Position numbers and translations under genes: made by a program. This document shows positions 23,890 to 31,784 of a stretch of DNA of 64,000 bases, piece by piece (the stretch's first letter is position 1; every line of letters begins with the position of its first letter). This DNA comes from Anaerolineales bacterium (GTDB lineage Bacteria > Chloroflexota > Anaerolineae > Anaerolineales > Villigracilaceae), in NCBI GenBank assembly GCA_030834895.1, contig JAUQXA010000064.1, forward strand, positions 62,001 to 126,000, read 5' to 3'. Below the pieces are notes generated by a model, which did not search any database, was not told where the DNA came from, and saw nothing but the letters and a program-made list of their open reading frames with translations.

Positions 23890-24881
23890 TCGATCCCGCC
23901 GAATCTTTTCAAGGGAAGAATACGCTCATCACGGGTGGGTTGGGATTTATCGGCAGCAACCTAGCTCATCGTTTGCTGGCGCTTGGCGCAAAAGTAAAAG
24001 TTGTGGATGCGGCTTTGCAGGGCACAGGCGCGAATGAATTCAACTTGAGAGACATTCGATCAGCGGTGGAAATTCAAAACGCCGACCTGCGTGACCCGGG
24101 CGTTGCTCTTGCCATGATCGAGGGACAGGACTATCTCTTCAACCTCGCCGGGCTGGTCAGCCACGTGGACAGCATGGAGTCGCCGCAGATTGATCTGGAG
24201 GTCAACGCCGCCTGCCAGTTGTCCATTGTCCAAGCCTGTCTCAAACACAACCCCGGTATCAAAATCGTCTATGCGGGAACCCGCCAGATTTACGGGCGCT
24301 CCCAATATCTGCCTGTGGACGAAAAACATCCCATCGTCCCGGTGGACTTCAACGGCGTGACCAAACGCGCGGGCGAAATGTATCACCTCGTCAGCTACCG
24401 TGCCTACGGGCTTCATACAACCAGCCTGCGGATGATCAATACCTACGGTCCGCGGATGCATTGCAGGGATGGTCGCCTGAACTTCCTCGGCGAATGGATT
24501 CGCCGCTTGTTCGATCATCAGCCTTTGCAGGTTTTTGGTACGGGCGAACAAATCCGCGACTTGAATTTTGTGGACGATGTGGCTGATGCCTTGTTGCTGG
24601 CTGCCAGTGATGAAAAATCGGCGGGACAGATTTATAACCTCGGCAGTCCAGAGCCAATCCGCTTACTTGATCTGGCACAATTGATGATCGAAGTCTTTGA
24701 TTCAGGCAGTTATGAGCTTTGTCCTTTCCCCGCCGAGCGCAAACGGATCGACATCGGGGATTATCACGGCGATTATTCCAAGATCCAAAGTCAACTTGGT
24801 TGGCAGCCCAAAGTCTCCCTGCGCGAGGGACTGGCACGCACCTTTGAGTATTATCGTCAACATCGGGAGCATTACTGGTGA
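23886..24881 (+). CDS. Extended SDR nucleotide-sugar epimerase/dehydratase
   Basis: About 331 residues from the ATG at 23886 (4-nt overlap with the GT2 gene). NAD-binding LITGGLGFIGSNLAHRL is near the N-terminus. NADLRDPGVALAMIEGQDYL, FNLAGLVSHVDSM and MINTYGPRM are typical of nucleotide-sugar epimerases and dehydratases. The canonical catalytic Y-x-x-x-K is replaced: the sequence reads D-F-N-G-V-T-K, placing Asn where Tyr is expected. This may define a subfamily with altered chemistry or reduced activity. With the next aminotransferase it probably makes an amino sugar. Confidence 0.85.
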   Translation: MIDPAESFQGKNTLITGGLGFIGSNLAHRLLALGAKVKVVDAALQGTGANEFNLRDIRSAVEIQNADLRDPGVALAMIEGQDYLFNLAGLVSHVDSMESPQIDLEVNAACQLSIVQACLKHNPGIKIVYAGTRQIYGRSQYLPVDEKHPIVPVDFNGVTKRAGEMYHLVSYRAYGLHTTSLRMINTYGPRMHCRDGRLNFLGEWIRRLFDHQPLQVFGTGEQIRDLNFVDDVADALLLAASDEKSAGQIYNLGSPEPIRLLDLAQLMIEVFDSGSYELCPFPAERKRIDIGDYHGDYSKIQSQLGWQPKVSLREGLARTFEYYRQHREHYW

Positions 24882-26011
24882 GCGACGAAATCTTCTCCAT
24901 CGACTTGAAAGCCCAATATCTTTCCATCCAACCCGAAGTTGATGCCGCGATTGCACGAGTCTTTGCTTCGGGGCAGTTCATCCTCGGTGCGGAGGTCGAA
25001 GCCTTCGAACGTGAATTTGCCGAAGCCTGCGGCGTGTCTCACGCCGTCGGTGTGGACTCAGGCACGAGCGCGATTCAACTGTCCCTGCTGGCTTGCAGTG
25101 TTGGCGCGGGCGACGAAGTCATCACCGTGTCGAACACAGCCGTCGCCACCGTCACCGCCATTGAATTGACTGGAGCCAAGCCTGTTCTGGTGGATGTCCA
25201 CCCTCAGACCCTGACCCTCGACCCATCCAAACTGGAAGGCTCGCTCACGTCTCGCACCCGTGCCGTCGTTCCCGTTCATCTTTTTGGTTGCCCCGCAGAT
25301 CTGAATCCAATCCTCGACTTTGCCCGCACTCATGGGCTGTTTGTCGTTGAGGATTGCGCGCAGGCGCATGGCGCAACGTATCACGGCAAGCCAGTGGGTG
25401 GTTGGGGACATCTCTCCGCGTTCAGTTTTTATCCCACCAAAAATCTCGGAGCCTACGGCGACGGTGGCGCTGTGTTGACGAATGACTCCGCACTGGCGGA
25501 GCGGGTGCGGCTGTTGCGTCAATACGGTTGGGATGGGAACCGTATCAGCCAGCAAAAGGGGATGAATACCCGACTCGACGAAATGCAAGCCGCCATTTTG
25601 CGCGTCAAGCTCCGTCACCTCGATCAGTGGAATGACCGCCGCCGCGAGTTGGCAGCCCTCTACAAATCCTTGCTTATGCCGTTGGTTTTTTCGGAGGCTA
25701 ATCCCCCGAAAAAACGGGAGCGTTTGACCCTGCCCGTCGAGCCGCCCGAAACTCACCACGTCTATCATCAATTTGTCGTGCGTCATCCACAACGGGATGC
25801 CTTGCGGAATTACCTGCTGGAACATGGGATTCATACGCAAATTCATTACCCTGTTCCCATTCATCTTCAACCCGCTTATCGTGACCTTGCCGTCCCTTTG
25901 CCCGTAACCGAATCCGCCGCCGACCAAATCCTCAGCCTGCCGCTCTATCCCGAACTGCGAAACGAGGATGTGGAAAAGGTCTGCCAGACGATACATAATT
26001 TTGATTCGTGA
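24878..26011 (+). CDS. DegT/DnrJ/EryC1/StrS sugar aminotransferase
   Basis: A 377-residue PLP enzyme. GVDSGTSAIQLSLLA, VITVSNTAVATVTAIELTGA and PVHLFGCPADLNPIL are typical. SFYPTKNLGAYGDGGAVLT contains the Lys that binds PLP. QYGWDGNRISQQKGMNTRLDE and HHVYHQFVVR match sugar aminotransferases that make 3- or 4-amino sugars from keto sugars. The GTG at 24878 overlaps the epimerase stop by 4 nt. It is the last gene of the glycan operon and is followed by a palindrome at 26013. Confidence 0.92.
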   Translation: MSDEIFSIDLKAQYLSIQPEVDAAIARVFASGQFILGAEVEAFEREFAEACGVSHAVGVDSGTSAIQLSLLACSVGAGDEVITVSNTAVATVTAIELTGAKPVLVDVHPQTLTLDPSKLEGSLTSRTRAVVPVHLFGCPADLNPILDFARTHGLFVVEDCAQAHGATYHGKPVGGWGHLSAFSFYPTKNLGAYGDGGAVLTNDSALAERVRLLRQYGWDGNRISQQKGMNTRLDEMQAAILRVKLRHLDQWNDRRRELAALYKSLLMPLVFSEANPPKKRERLTLPVEPPETHHVYHQFVVRHPQRDALRNYLLEHGIHTQIHYPVPIHLQPAYRDLAVPLPVTESAADQILSLPLYPELRNEDVEKVCQTIHNFDS

Positions 26012-26012
26012 T

Positions 26013-26039
26013 GTAGGGGCGGGGTGACCCCGCCCCTAC
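26013..26039. repeat. Intergenic palindrome, GTAGGGGCG family
   Basis: GTAGGGGCGGGGT pairs with ACCCCGCCCCTAC around a single G. It starts 2 bp after the aminotransferase stop codon and may act as a terminator or mRNA-stabilising hairpin. Related to 14854-14881 and 26223-26281. Confidence 0.65.
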
Positions 26040-26055
26040 TGTTATGAAAATCAGT

Positions 26056-26215
26056 TATAATCGCGGACATGATCTACAGTTTCCGTGCGGGCAAATCCCC
26101 GCTCATCATTGGCGTTCGTGGCTTTATCTCGAAGGGGCTTCCTGGAATCGCGCCTGTACGCTGAAAGTACGTCCTTAACTTTCCGATGCCGCAGGTCGCC
26201 TGCGGCATTTTTGTT
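26056..26215 (+). promoter_or_regulatory. Promoter, 31-codon leader ORF and terminator before the ABC-F gene
   Basis: TATAAT at 26056-26061 is followed 7 bp later by an ATG (26069) that opens a 31-codon frame (MIYSFRAGKSPLIIGVRGFI and onward, stop 26162-26164). Downstream, ATGCCGCAGG/CCTGCGGCAT with a 3-nt loop and TTTTGTTT (26186-26215) is a strong Rho-independent terminator. The ABC-F gene starts at 26294. The order promoter-short ORF-terminator-ABC-F resembles attenuation leaders of antibiotic-responsive ABC-F genes; alternatively it is a small RNA or a truncated gene. Confidence 0.45.
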
Positions 26216-26222
26216 TCAATGC

Positions 26223-26281
26223 GTAGGGGCGACCCGACAATATCAATCAAACCTATGGCAGACCCTGCGGGTCGCCCCTAC
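26223..26281. repeat. Intergenic inverted repeat, GTAGGGGCG family
   Basis: GTAGGGGCGACCC and GGGTCGCCCCTAC are perfect 13-bp arms separated by 33 bp. It ends 12 bp before the ABC-F start codon and so is probably in that gene's leader. Same family as 26013-26039. Confidence 0.65.
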
Positions 26282-26293
26282 ATGGAATAAAAA

Positions 26294-27922
26294 ATGGTAC
26301 AACTTCAACTCGCAAACATCACCCTTGTCCTCGGCGCAAAGCGCATATTCGAAGCCCTGAACTGGGAAATCCAGCGCGGGCAAAAAATCGGACTCATCGG
26401 CGCGAACGGTGCGGGGAAGTCCTCGCTCTTCAAACTGATCGAAGGCGAATATGCCCCCGAACTCGGCGGGAGCATTACCCGTGCCAAAGGCGTGACCACG
26501 GGATACCTGCCGCAACATCCCGAACTTGATTCCATGCTGACGGCTTTCGACGCCGCGCTGGCGGGCAACCCGCGTGTGGCGGAAGTCCATGCCGAATTGG
26601 AGAGCGTGGAAAACAGTCTCGGCGAGCCAGAGGTCTACGGTGACGAGCGCAAACTTCAGCGGGCACTCGAATTGCAGCACAAGCTCATCGAGGAATACAA
26701 CGACCTCGGCGGCGACTCGTACCCTGACCGCGTGCGCGGACTTCTCCTCGGGCTGGGACTCGCTCAAAGCGAATTGACCAAACCTCTCGCGGTATTGAGC
26801 GGGGGACAAAAAAAACTTGTCGGGTTGGCTCGCCTCCTTCTTGTCCGCCCCGATATTTTGCTCCTCGACGAACCCGATAATCATCTTGATTTGCCTGGCA
26901 AAATGTTCCTCGAAAAACTCATCCGCGAGTACGCGGGGACAGTGGTGTTGATTTCGCATGACCGTTATTTGCTCGACGCCGCCGTCACGCACATCGCCGA
27001 ATTGGAAGATGGCAAACTGACCCTGTTCGAGGGAGATTATTCCACTTTCGTTTCGGATAAGGAACTGCGGCTGGCTCGTCAGGAGGAAATGTTCCGCGCA
27101 CAGCAGCATCAAATCGCGCGCCTCGAAGCCGCCATCAAACGCCTGGCGATTTGGGGCAAGGTCTACGACAACGAAGACCTGGCGCGGAAGTCCAAAGCCA
27201 TGCAAAAGCGGCTGGACAAAATGGAGAAGGTCGAGAAGCCGATCACCGAACGCCGCCGCATGGGACTGCAACTCAACGGCTGGCGCGGCTCGAACAAGGT
27301 ACTGGAGCTCGATGGCATCTCGAAGTCTTTTGGGTCGAAACGGGTGCTTTCGAATTTGAACCAGACCATCTGGCACGGCGAGCGGGTGGGACTCATCGGC
27401 GCAAACGGCGCGGGGAAATCCGTCCTGCTGAAAATGATTCTCGGACAGGAACAGCCCGACGCGGGCGAGATCAAGATCGGTCCCAGCATTTCCATCGGAC
27501 ATTACGCGCAGGAGCATGAGACTCTGGATTTCAACCAAACCGTCGTGGACGCCGTCCGCTATGCGGGAGAGATGAGCGAATCGCGGGCGACGGCTTTTCT
27601 GTTGCATTATCTTTTCACCTACCGACAGGTTTCGCAGAAAATCGGTGAACTCTCAGGCGGCGAACGCAGTCGGCTTCAATTGGCGTTGGTGGTTTTATCC
27701 GGCGCAAATTTCCTGTTACTCGACGAGCCTACAAACAATCTCGACATCGCTTCCGCCGAAGTATTGGAGCAGGCGCTCGAAGACTTTGAGGGTACGGTGC
27801 TTGTCATTTCCCATGACCGTTATTTCCTCGACCGAACCGTGGAGCGATTGCTGGTCATCGAAGACGGTCAACTTGTGGAGTATGCTGGCGGCTACAGCGA
27901 TTACCTTGCGATGAAGAAATAG
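26294..27922 (+). CDS. ABC-F family ATPase
   Basis: A 542-residue protein with two ABC ATPase domains and no membrane segments. First domain: LIGANGAGKSSLFKL, LSGGQKKLVGLARLLL, LLLDEPDNHLDL. Second: LIGANGAGKSVLLKM, LSGGERSRLQLALVVL, LLLDEPTNNLDI. The ~80-residue charged linker between them (P-site tRNA interaction motif region) has KRLAIWGKVYDNEDLARKSKAM. ABC-F proteins act on the ribosome, relieving stalling or antibiotic block. The first signature has DEPDN rather than the usual DEPTN. A leader with terminator lies upstream (26056-26215). Confidence 0.92.
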   Translation: MVQLQLANITLVLGAKRIFEALNWEIQRGQKIGLIGANGAGKSSLFKLIEGEYAPELGGSITRAKGVTTGYLPQHPELDSMLTAFDAALAGNPRVAEVHAELESVENSLGEPEVYGDERKLQRALELQHKLIEEYNDLGGDSYPDRVRGLLLGLGLAQSELTKPLAVLSGGQKKLVGLARLLLVRPDILLLDEPDNHLDLPGKMFLEKLIREYAGTVVLISHDRYLLDAAVTHIAELEDGKLTLFEGDYSTFVSDKELRLARQEEMFRAQQHQIARLEAAIKRLAIWGKVYDNEDLARKSKAMQKRLDKMEKVEKPITERRRMGLQLNGWRGSNKVLELDGISKSFGSKRVLSNLNQTIWHGERVGLIGANGAGKSVLLKMILGQEQPDAGEIKIGPSISIGHYAQEHETLDFNQTVVDAVRYAGEMSESRATAFLLHYLFTYRQVSQKIGELSGGERSRLQLALVVLSGANFLLLDEPTNNLDIASAEVLEQALEDFEGTVLVISHDRYFLDRTVERLLVIEDGQLVEYAGGYSDYLAMKK

Positions 27923-27976
27923 CAACGTGTAGGATATTGCGGTGTTGCATTCCTTAACTTTGGAAAGGAGATGAAT

Positions 27977-28654
27977 ATGGCGCAGGCTGGAATTCACGCA
28001 ATGGTTGGAATGCTCACTTGTAAGGTCGCGGACAAACGACGATGGCTTTTGCTTGGAACGATATTGGGAAGCTTTATCCCCGATATGGATAACTTCGGCG
28101 TGGCGGTCGCCACTCTAATAAAAGTTCCCACAGAAGGCATTCATCGCACGGCGACTCACAGCGTCTTCTTTGTATTGACGGTTATAGCTGTCTTTTATAT
28201 AGTTGGTCAAGTCAAAAGAGACATGCGCTGGAACAACCTCGGATTTGGTCTGGGGTTGGGGGTGTTGCTTCACAGTCTGCTGGATATTCTCGTGTGGTTC
28301 AATGGCGTCGCGCTGTTTTGGCCTCTGCCGATCTGGGTTAATATCTGGGAAAATGTAACGCCGCCCGCCTGGTTTATGAAATTCATGGACCCGGCCGAAT
28401 TCCTTTGCTTTGGTATCTACCTTTGGGTGTTGGGTAATTGGGCGCGCAAGCGCGGCACAGATACGGACTTTATGAGTAAACACCGCATTTGGATGATGCT
28501 CGAGTTTGCACTTTTCGTCATTTTCACTCCGCTTGCTTATCTTATGACAAAAGGCTACCTGACGATCTATGGCGCGTTGTATCTTTTCTCTATCACAATG
28601 GCGTTTTTTGTGACCATTCGCATGAGAAGGACAATTGAAGCCGTGGTACTATAG
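27977..28654 (+). CDS. YdjM-like membrane-bound metal-dependent hydrolase
   Basis: About 225 residues. The ATG at 27977 is 6 bp from GGAG; an ATG at 27971 is too close to it. N-terminal MAQAGIHAMVGMLTC with a His, then LGSFIPDMDNFGV (Asp pair) and GIHRTATHSVFFVL (His-Arg-x-x-x-His) are the metal-ligand motifs of the PF04307 family. There are five or six transmembrane helices. The substrate is unknown; relatives are linked to phospholipid or DNA-damage functions. It shares the bidirectional terminator at 28681 with the convergent fhs gene. Confidence 0.82.
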   Translation: MAQAGIHAMVGMLTCKVADKRRWLLLGTILGSFIPDMDNFGVAVATLIKVPTEGIHRTATHSVFFVLTVIAVFYIVGQVKRDMRWNNLGFGLGLGVLLHSLLDILVWFNGVALFWPLPIWVNIWENVTPPAWFMKFMDPAEFLCFGIYLWVLGNWARKRGTDTDFMSKHRIWMMLEFALFVIFTPLAYLMTKGYLTIYGALYLFSITMAFFVTIRMRRTIEAVVL

Positions 28655-28680
28655 AAGGATAATTCCTTTATTCGAGTTGA

Positions 28681-28720
28681 AATCAAAAAGCCGCGACACA
28701 AGTCGCGGCTTTTTGATTTT
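28681..28720. terminator. Bidirectional terminator between the hydrolase and fhs
   Basis: AATCAAAAAGCCGCGAC and GTCGCGGCTTTTTGATT are perfect arms around ACAA. The A/T ends give a T-tract on both strands. It lies between two convergent genes. Confidence 0.88.
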
Positions 28721-28733
28721 GGAAATTCGTGGG

Positions 28734-30758
28734 TTAGAACAGACCGACAACCTTGCCAGTCTTCAGGTCCAGGTCCACATCGTAGAAGACGGGACGGGTT
28801 GGCAGACCAGGCATCGTGCGCATATCGCCGAGGATCGGGTAAAGGAAACCCGCTCCCACGCTGGCACGGACTTCGCGTACAGTCATGCGGAAGCCCGTGG
28901 GTGCACCCTTTTTCGAGGCGTCTTGCGTAAAGGAAAGATGGGTCTTTGCCATGCAAATGGGGAGTTTGTCGAAACCGAGGCGGGTGTAACGCGCGATTTG
29001 CTCTTCGGCTTCGGGGGTGTAATCCACACCGTCGGCGCGATAGATTTCGCGTGCAATGGTTTCGATCTTGTGCTTGATCGTCTCCTCCAGCGGATAGAGG
29101 AACTTGAAATTGGTTGGCATCTCGGCAGCTTTGACCACAGCTTCAGCCAGTTTCTTCGCGCCTTTGCCGCCCTCCGCCCAATGGGAGGATACGACTGCGT
29201 CTACCGCGCCCGCCTTGACCGCAGCTTCGCGCACGAGTTCCACTTCGGCGGGGGTATCGGTTGCGAACGAGTTCACAGCCACCACCACGTTTACACCGAA
29301 CTTGCGGGCATTCTGAATGTGGCGTTCCAGGTTGGGAAGCCCGGCGCGGAGCAGGTCGAGGTTTTCATCGAGGTATTCATGCGCAAGCGGCTTGCCTGCC
29401 ACAACCTTCGGTCCGCCGCCGTGCATCTTGAGCGCGCGGACAGTAGCAACCATCACCACCACCTGGGGAATCAAGCCTGAGTAGCGGCATTTGATGTCGA
29501 AGAATTTTTCCATGCCGATGTCGGCGCCGAAGCCTGATTCAGTGACAACAAAGCCATCCTTGCCGACGAGTTTGAGCGCGATTTTGTCCGCGATGATGGA
29601 GGATTGCCCGTGTGCGATGTTGGCAAATGGTCCCGCATGAACGAAGGCGGGCGTGCCTTCGAGAGTTTGCATCAGGTTAGGTTTGATGGCATCCTTCATC
29701 AAGACAGTGACAGCGCCGGCTACGCCGAGGTCTTCGGCTGTGACCGCTTCGCCGCGCTTGTTGGTGGCGACGACCATGCGTCCAAAGCGTTCACGCATGT
29801 CTTCGAGGTCGGTGGTCAATGCCAGCACAGCCATGATCTCAGAGGCGACGGTGATGTCGTAACCGGAGCGATGCTCGTGCCCGGCTTCATCCTTGCCCAA
29901 GCCGACCTGGATTTCGCGCAACATGCGGTCATTGATGTCGATCACGCGCCGCCAGGTGATGGTGGCTTCGTCGATGTCGAGATGTGCAAAGCGGGCGCGT
30001 TCTTCGGGTGTTAGTTTGTTGGGGTCGGTCTTTTCGATGCCGAGTCTCTTCAAGCGGCGCATCATGTTCGGGGAAAACTTACGGTTGCCCTTCTTGTCCA
30101 TGGGGCAAAGCGCGTCGAACATTTTCTCGGCATCCTGGGTCTTTTCGTGCATCACGCGCGCATCGAGCGCGGCGGCAACCAGGTTATGCGCCGCGGTGAT
30201 GGCATGAATATCGCCCGTCAGGTGCAGGTTGAAATCTTCCATGGGAATCACCTGCGAATACCCGCCGCCTGCCGCGCCGCCCTTGATGCCAAAGGTGGGG
30301 CCCTGACTGGGCTGGCGGATGCATGTGAAGACCTTCTTGCCTAAATGAGCGCCCAACGCCTGGCTCAGCCCCACCATCGTGGTGCTTTTCCCTTCGCCAA
30401 GCGGGGTGGGGGTGATTGCGGTCACATCGACGTATTTGCCGTTAGGACGATTCTTCAAGCGTTCCAAAATCTCCAATTTGACCTTCGCCTTATACGGGCC
30501 GAACAATTCAAGCTCGTTTTCGCGGATGCCAAGCTCGGCGGCAATTTGCATGATTGGCTTGACCTTCGCCGCCTGTGCGATGTCGATGTCAGAGGGGACG
30601 GGGCGCACCAGTTTCAATTTGGTCGGCTGGAATGTCACAGCGGCTTTCGCTGGTGTGGCTTTCTTTACGACTTTCTTTGCCTTTGGAGCGGGTTTGACAG
30701 CCTTGGGTTTGGCTTTCGCCTTGAGGACTTTTTTGGCGAGTTTCGCTTTGATAGCCAT
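28734..30758 (-). CDS. fhs: Formate-tetrahydrofolate ligase with a Lys/Ala/Pro-rich N-terminal tail
   Basis: A 674-residue protein. Residues ~60 to the end are a full ligase: ITPTPLGEGKSTTMVGLSQA (ATP loop), IRQPSQGPTFGIKGGAAGGG, FNLHLTGDIHAITAAHNLVA, FVVTESGFGADIGMEKFF. It makes 10-formyl-tetrahydrofolate from formate and ATP, in one-carbon metabolism or the methyl branch of the Wood-Ljungdahl pathway. The first ~45 residues (MAIKAKLAKKVLKAKAKPKA..., APKAKKVVKKATPAKAA) are a highly basic histone-H1-like tail not found in standard ligases. GGAG precedes the ATG. Nearby genes are unrelated. Confidence 0.95.
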   Translation of the reverse strand: MAIKAKLAKKVLKAKAKPKAVKPAPKAKKVVKKATPAKAAVTFQPTKLKLVRPVPSDIDIAQAAKVKPIMQIAAELGIRENELELFGPYKAKVKLEILERLKNRPNGKYVDVTAITPTPLGEGKSTTMVGLSQALGAHLGKKVFTCIRQPSQGPTFGIKGGAAGGGYSQVIPMEDFNLHLTGDIHAITAAHNLVAAALDARVMHEKTQDAEKMFDALCPMDKKGNRKFSPNMMRRLKRLGIEKTDPNKLTPEERARFAHLDIDEATITWRRVIDINDRMLREIQVGLGKDEAGHEHRSGYDITVASEIMAVLALTTDLEDMRERFGRMVVATNKRGEAVTAEDLGVAGAVTVLMKDAIKPNLMQTLEGTPAFVHAGPFANIAHGQSSIIADKIALKLVGKDGFVVTESGFGADIGMEKFFDIKCRYSGLIPQVVVMVATVRALKMHGGGPKVVAGKPLAHEYLDENLDLLRAGLPNLERHIQNARKFGVNVVVAVNSFATDTPAEVELVREAAVKAGAVDAVVSSHWAEGGKGAKKLAEAVVKAAEMPTNFKFLYPLEETIKHKIETIAREIYRADGVDYTPEAEEQIARYTRLGFDKLPICMAKTHLSFTQDASKKGAPTGFRMTVREVRASVGAGFLYPILGDMRTMPGLPTRPVFYDVDLDLKTGKVVGLF

Positions 30759-30848
30759 AGAATCTCCTTGTCAAAATTATATATAATTTGATGTCCTATT
30801 ATCTGGATAATCGAGGAAAAAAGCAAGAGAGCTTTGTCACTTCTTTTG

Positions 30849-31682
30849 TCACCCGCTAAGGAGTGTGCCCACATTTTCGCCCTTCAAAGCGCGAGTTAGA
30901 AACCCTGCCTCCTCGGATGAAAAAATTTGCACGGTTAGCCCCTTGTTCTTTTGGATCAAGGCGAACATCTCCTCGACTTTGGCTTTCATCCCGCCGGTGA
31001 CGTCTGTACTCGCCGATCCGCCGATGCCTGCTTTCATCTTTTCATAATCTGATAGTTGAATCTCCTTCATCAGTTTGGTCCTTGCTGGGAAGTCTGCCCA
31101 AACGCCCGCCTCGATTCCTGCCAGCAGAATCCGCGTGGGGGGTAGGTGTTCCGCAAGGAAGGCAAAGACATCCTCGGTGGAGAGGATCGTCCCGCCGAGT
31201 GCCTCATCGAAAGCCACATCGCCATGCACAACGGGCAGTAGATGCGCCTCCAATGCTTTGCGTATAGCCAGTATATTGTGTGAGGTGACTTTTCTATTCG
31301 TAGACACCATCGAAGCCGACGGTGAAAACGGGATGGCTGGCACGCCCGCTTCGAGCAGGGTCTGCATCACGTAGCGGGTCAACTCCGCCGCCTGATACCG
31401 GACTTCGGCGAAGCCATGCCAATAATCTTCAACAGACCCTAAAGGTCTCTGAAGACCTTTAGGGTCTATGATTCCATCTCTTGTCCCATACTTCTTTGCT
31501 GCAGTGTGACCGAAAGAGCCGGACCCATGCCCGAGAATCAGAGTCATCTCCGATCTTGAGTCTAGAACAGTTTTGATTTCCAACGCCAGGTCTTTAAGCT
31601 TATCCAGTCTTGGGGTGTAGGGCTTATCTTTATCGGTGATCAATGACCCGCCCAGTTTGAGGAAGATGGTTTCTTGTGCCAT
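30849..31682 (-). CDS. Isopentenyl phosphate kinase
   Basis: A 277-residue amino-acid-kinase-fold protein. FLKLGGSLITDKDKPYTP at the N-terminus, LILGHGSGSFGHTAAKKYGT (Gly-rich loop with the key His), LLPVVHGDVAFDEALGG, DVTGGMKAKVEEM. This pattern marks isopentenyl phosphate kinase, which phosphorylates isopentenyl phosphate to the diphosphate in the archaeal-type mevalonate route; a Chloroflexota enzyme of this kind is known. A palindrome at 31434-31467 inserts about 11-12 residues (I-D-P-K-G-L-Q-R-P-L-G-S) after the Gly-rich loop. Upstream is a promoter palindrome at 31704. Confidence 0.88.
   Translation of the reverse strand: MAQETIFLKLGGSLITDKDKPYTPRLDKLKDLALEIKTVLDSRSEMTLILGHGSGSFGHTAAKKYGTRDGIIDPKGLQRPLGSVEDYWHGFAEVRYQAAELTRYVMQTLLEAGVPAIPFSPSASMVSTNRKVTSHNILAIRKALEAHLLPVVHGDVAFDEALGGTILSTEDVFAFLAEHLPPTRILLAGIEAGVWADFPARTKLMKEIQLSDYEKMKAGIGGSASTDVTGGMKAKVEEMFALIQKNKGLTVQIFSSEEAGFLTRALKGENVGTLLSG
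31434..31467. repeat. Palindromic element inside the isopentenyl phosphate kinase gene
   Basis: AGACCCTAAAGGTCT and AGACCTTTAGGGTCT are near-perfect 15-bp arms around CTGA. It lies in coding sequence and the frame continues. It has the same layout as elements at 18787-18819 and 47617-47651, with stem bases changed in a paired fashion. Confidence 0.7.
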
Positions 31683-31703
31683 ACGTGAATTATATCGTTA
31701 ACA

Positions 31704-31780
31704 TTTATATAATACCCCGGTCACAAATTGTGCTTTTTATTGCGGGAAGCACAATTTGTGACCGTAATGGGTATAATCCC
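31704..31780. promoter_or_regulatory. Palindromic promoter element, copy 1
   Basis: GGTCACAAATTGTGCTT and AAGCACAATTTGTGACC form a long stem at 31719-31763. A TATAAT box lies on each side on the plus strand (31708-31713 and 31772-31777). The second is 7 bp before the ATG at 31785, so that mRNA is probably leaderless. The left side may drive the kinase on the minus strand. A related copy is at 35024-35104. Confidence 0.6.
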
Positions 31781-31784
31781 CTTT

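Noticed and set aside
26243..27607. 454-codon minus-strand ORF
   Set aside because: It is antisense to the well-defined ABC-F gene and has no recognisable domain; high GC keeps the frame open.
28635..29480. 281-codon plus-strand ORF
   Set aside because: It is antisense to the formate-tetrahydrofolate ligase and runs through the bidirectional terminator.
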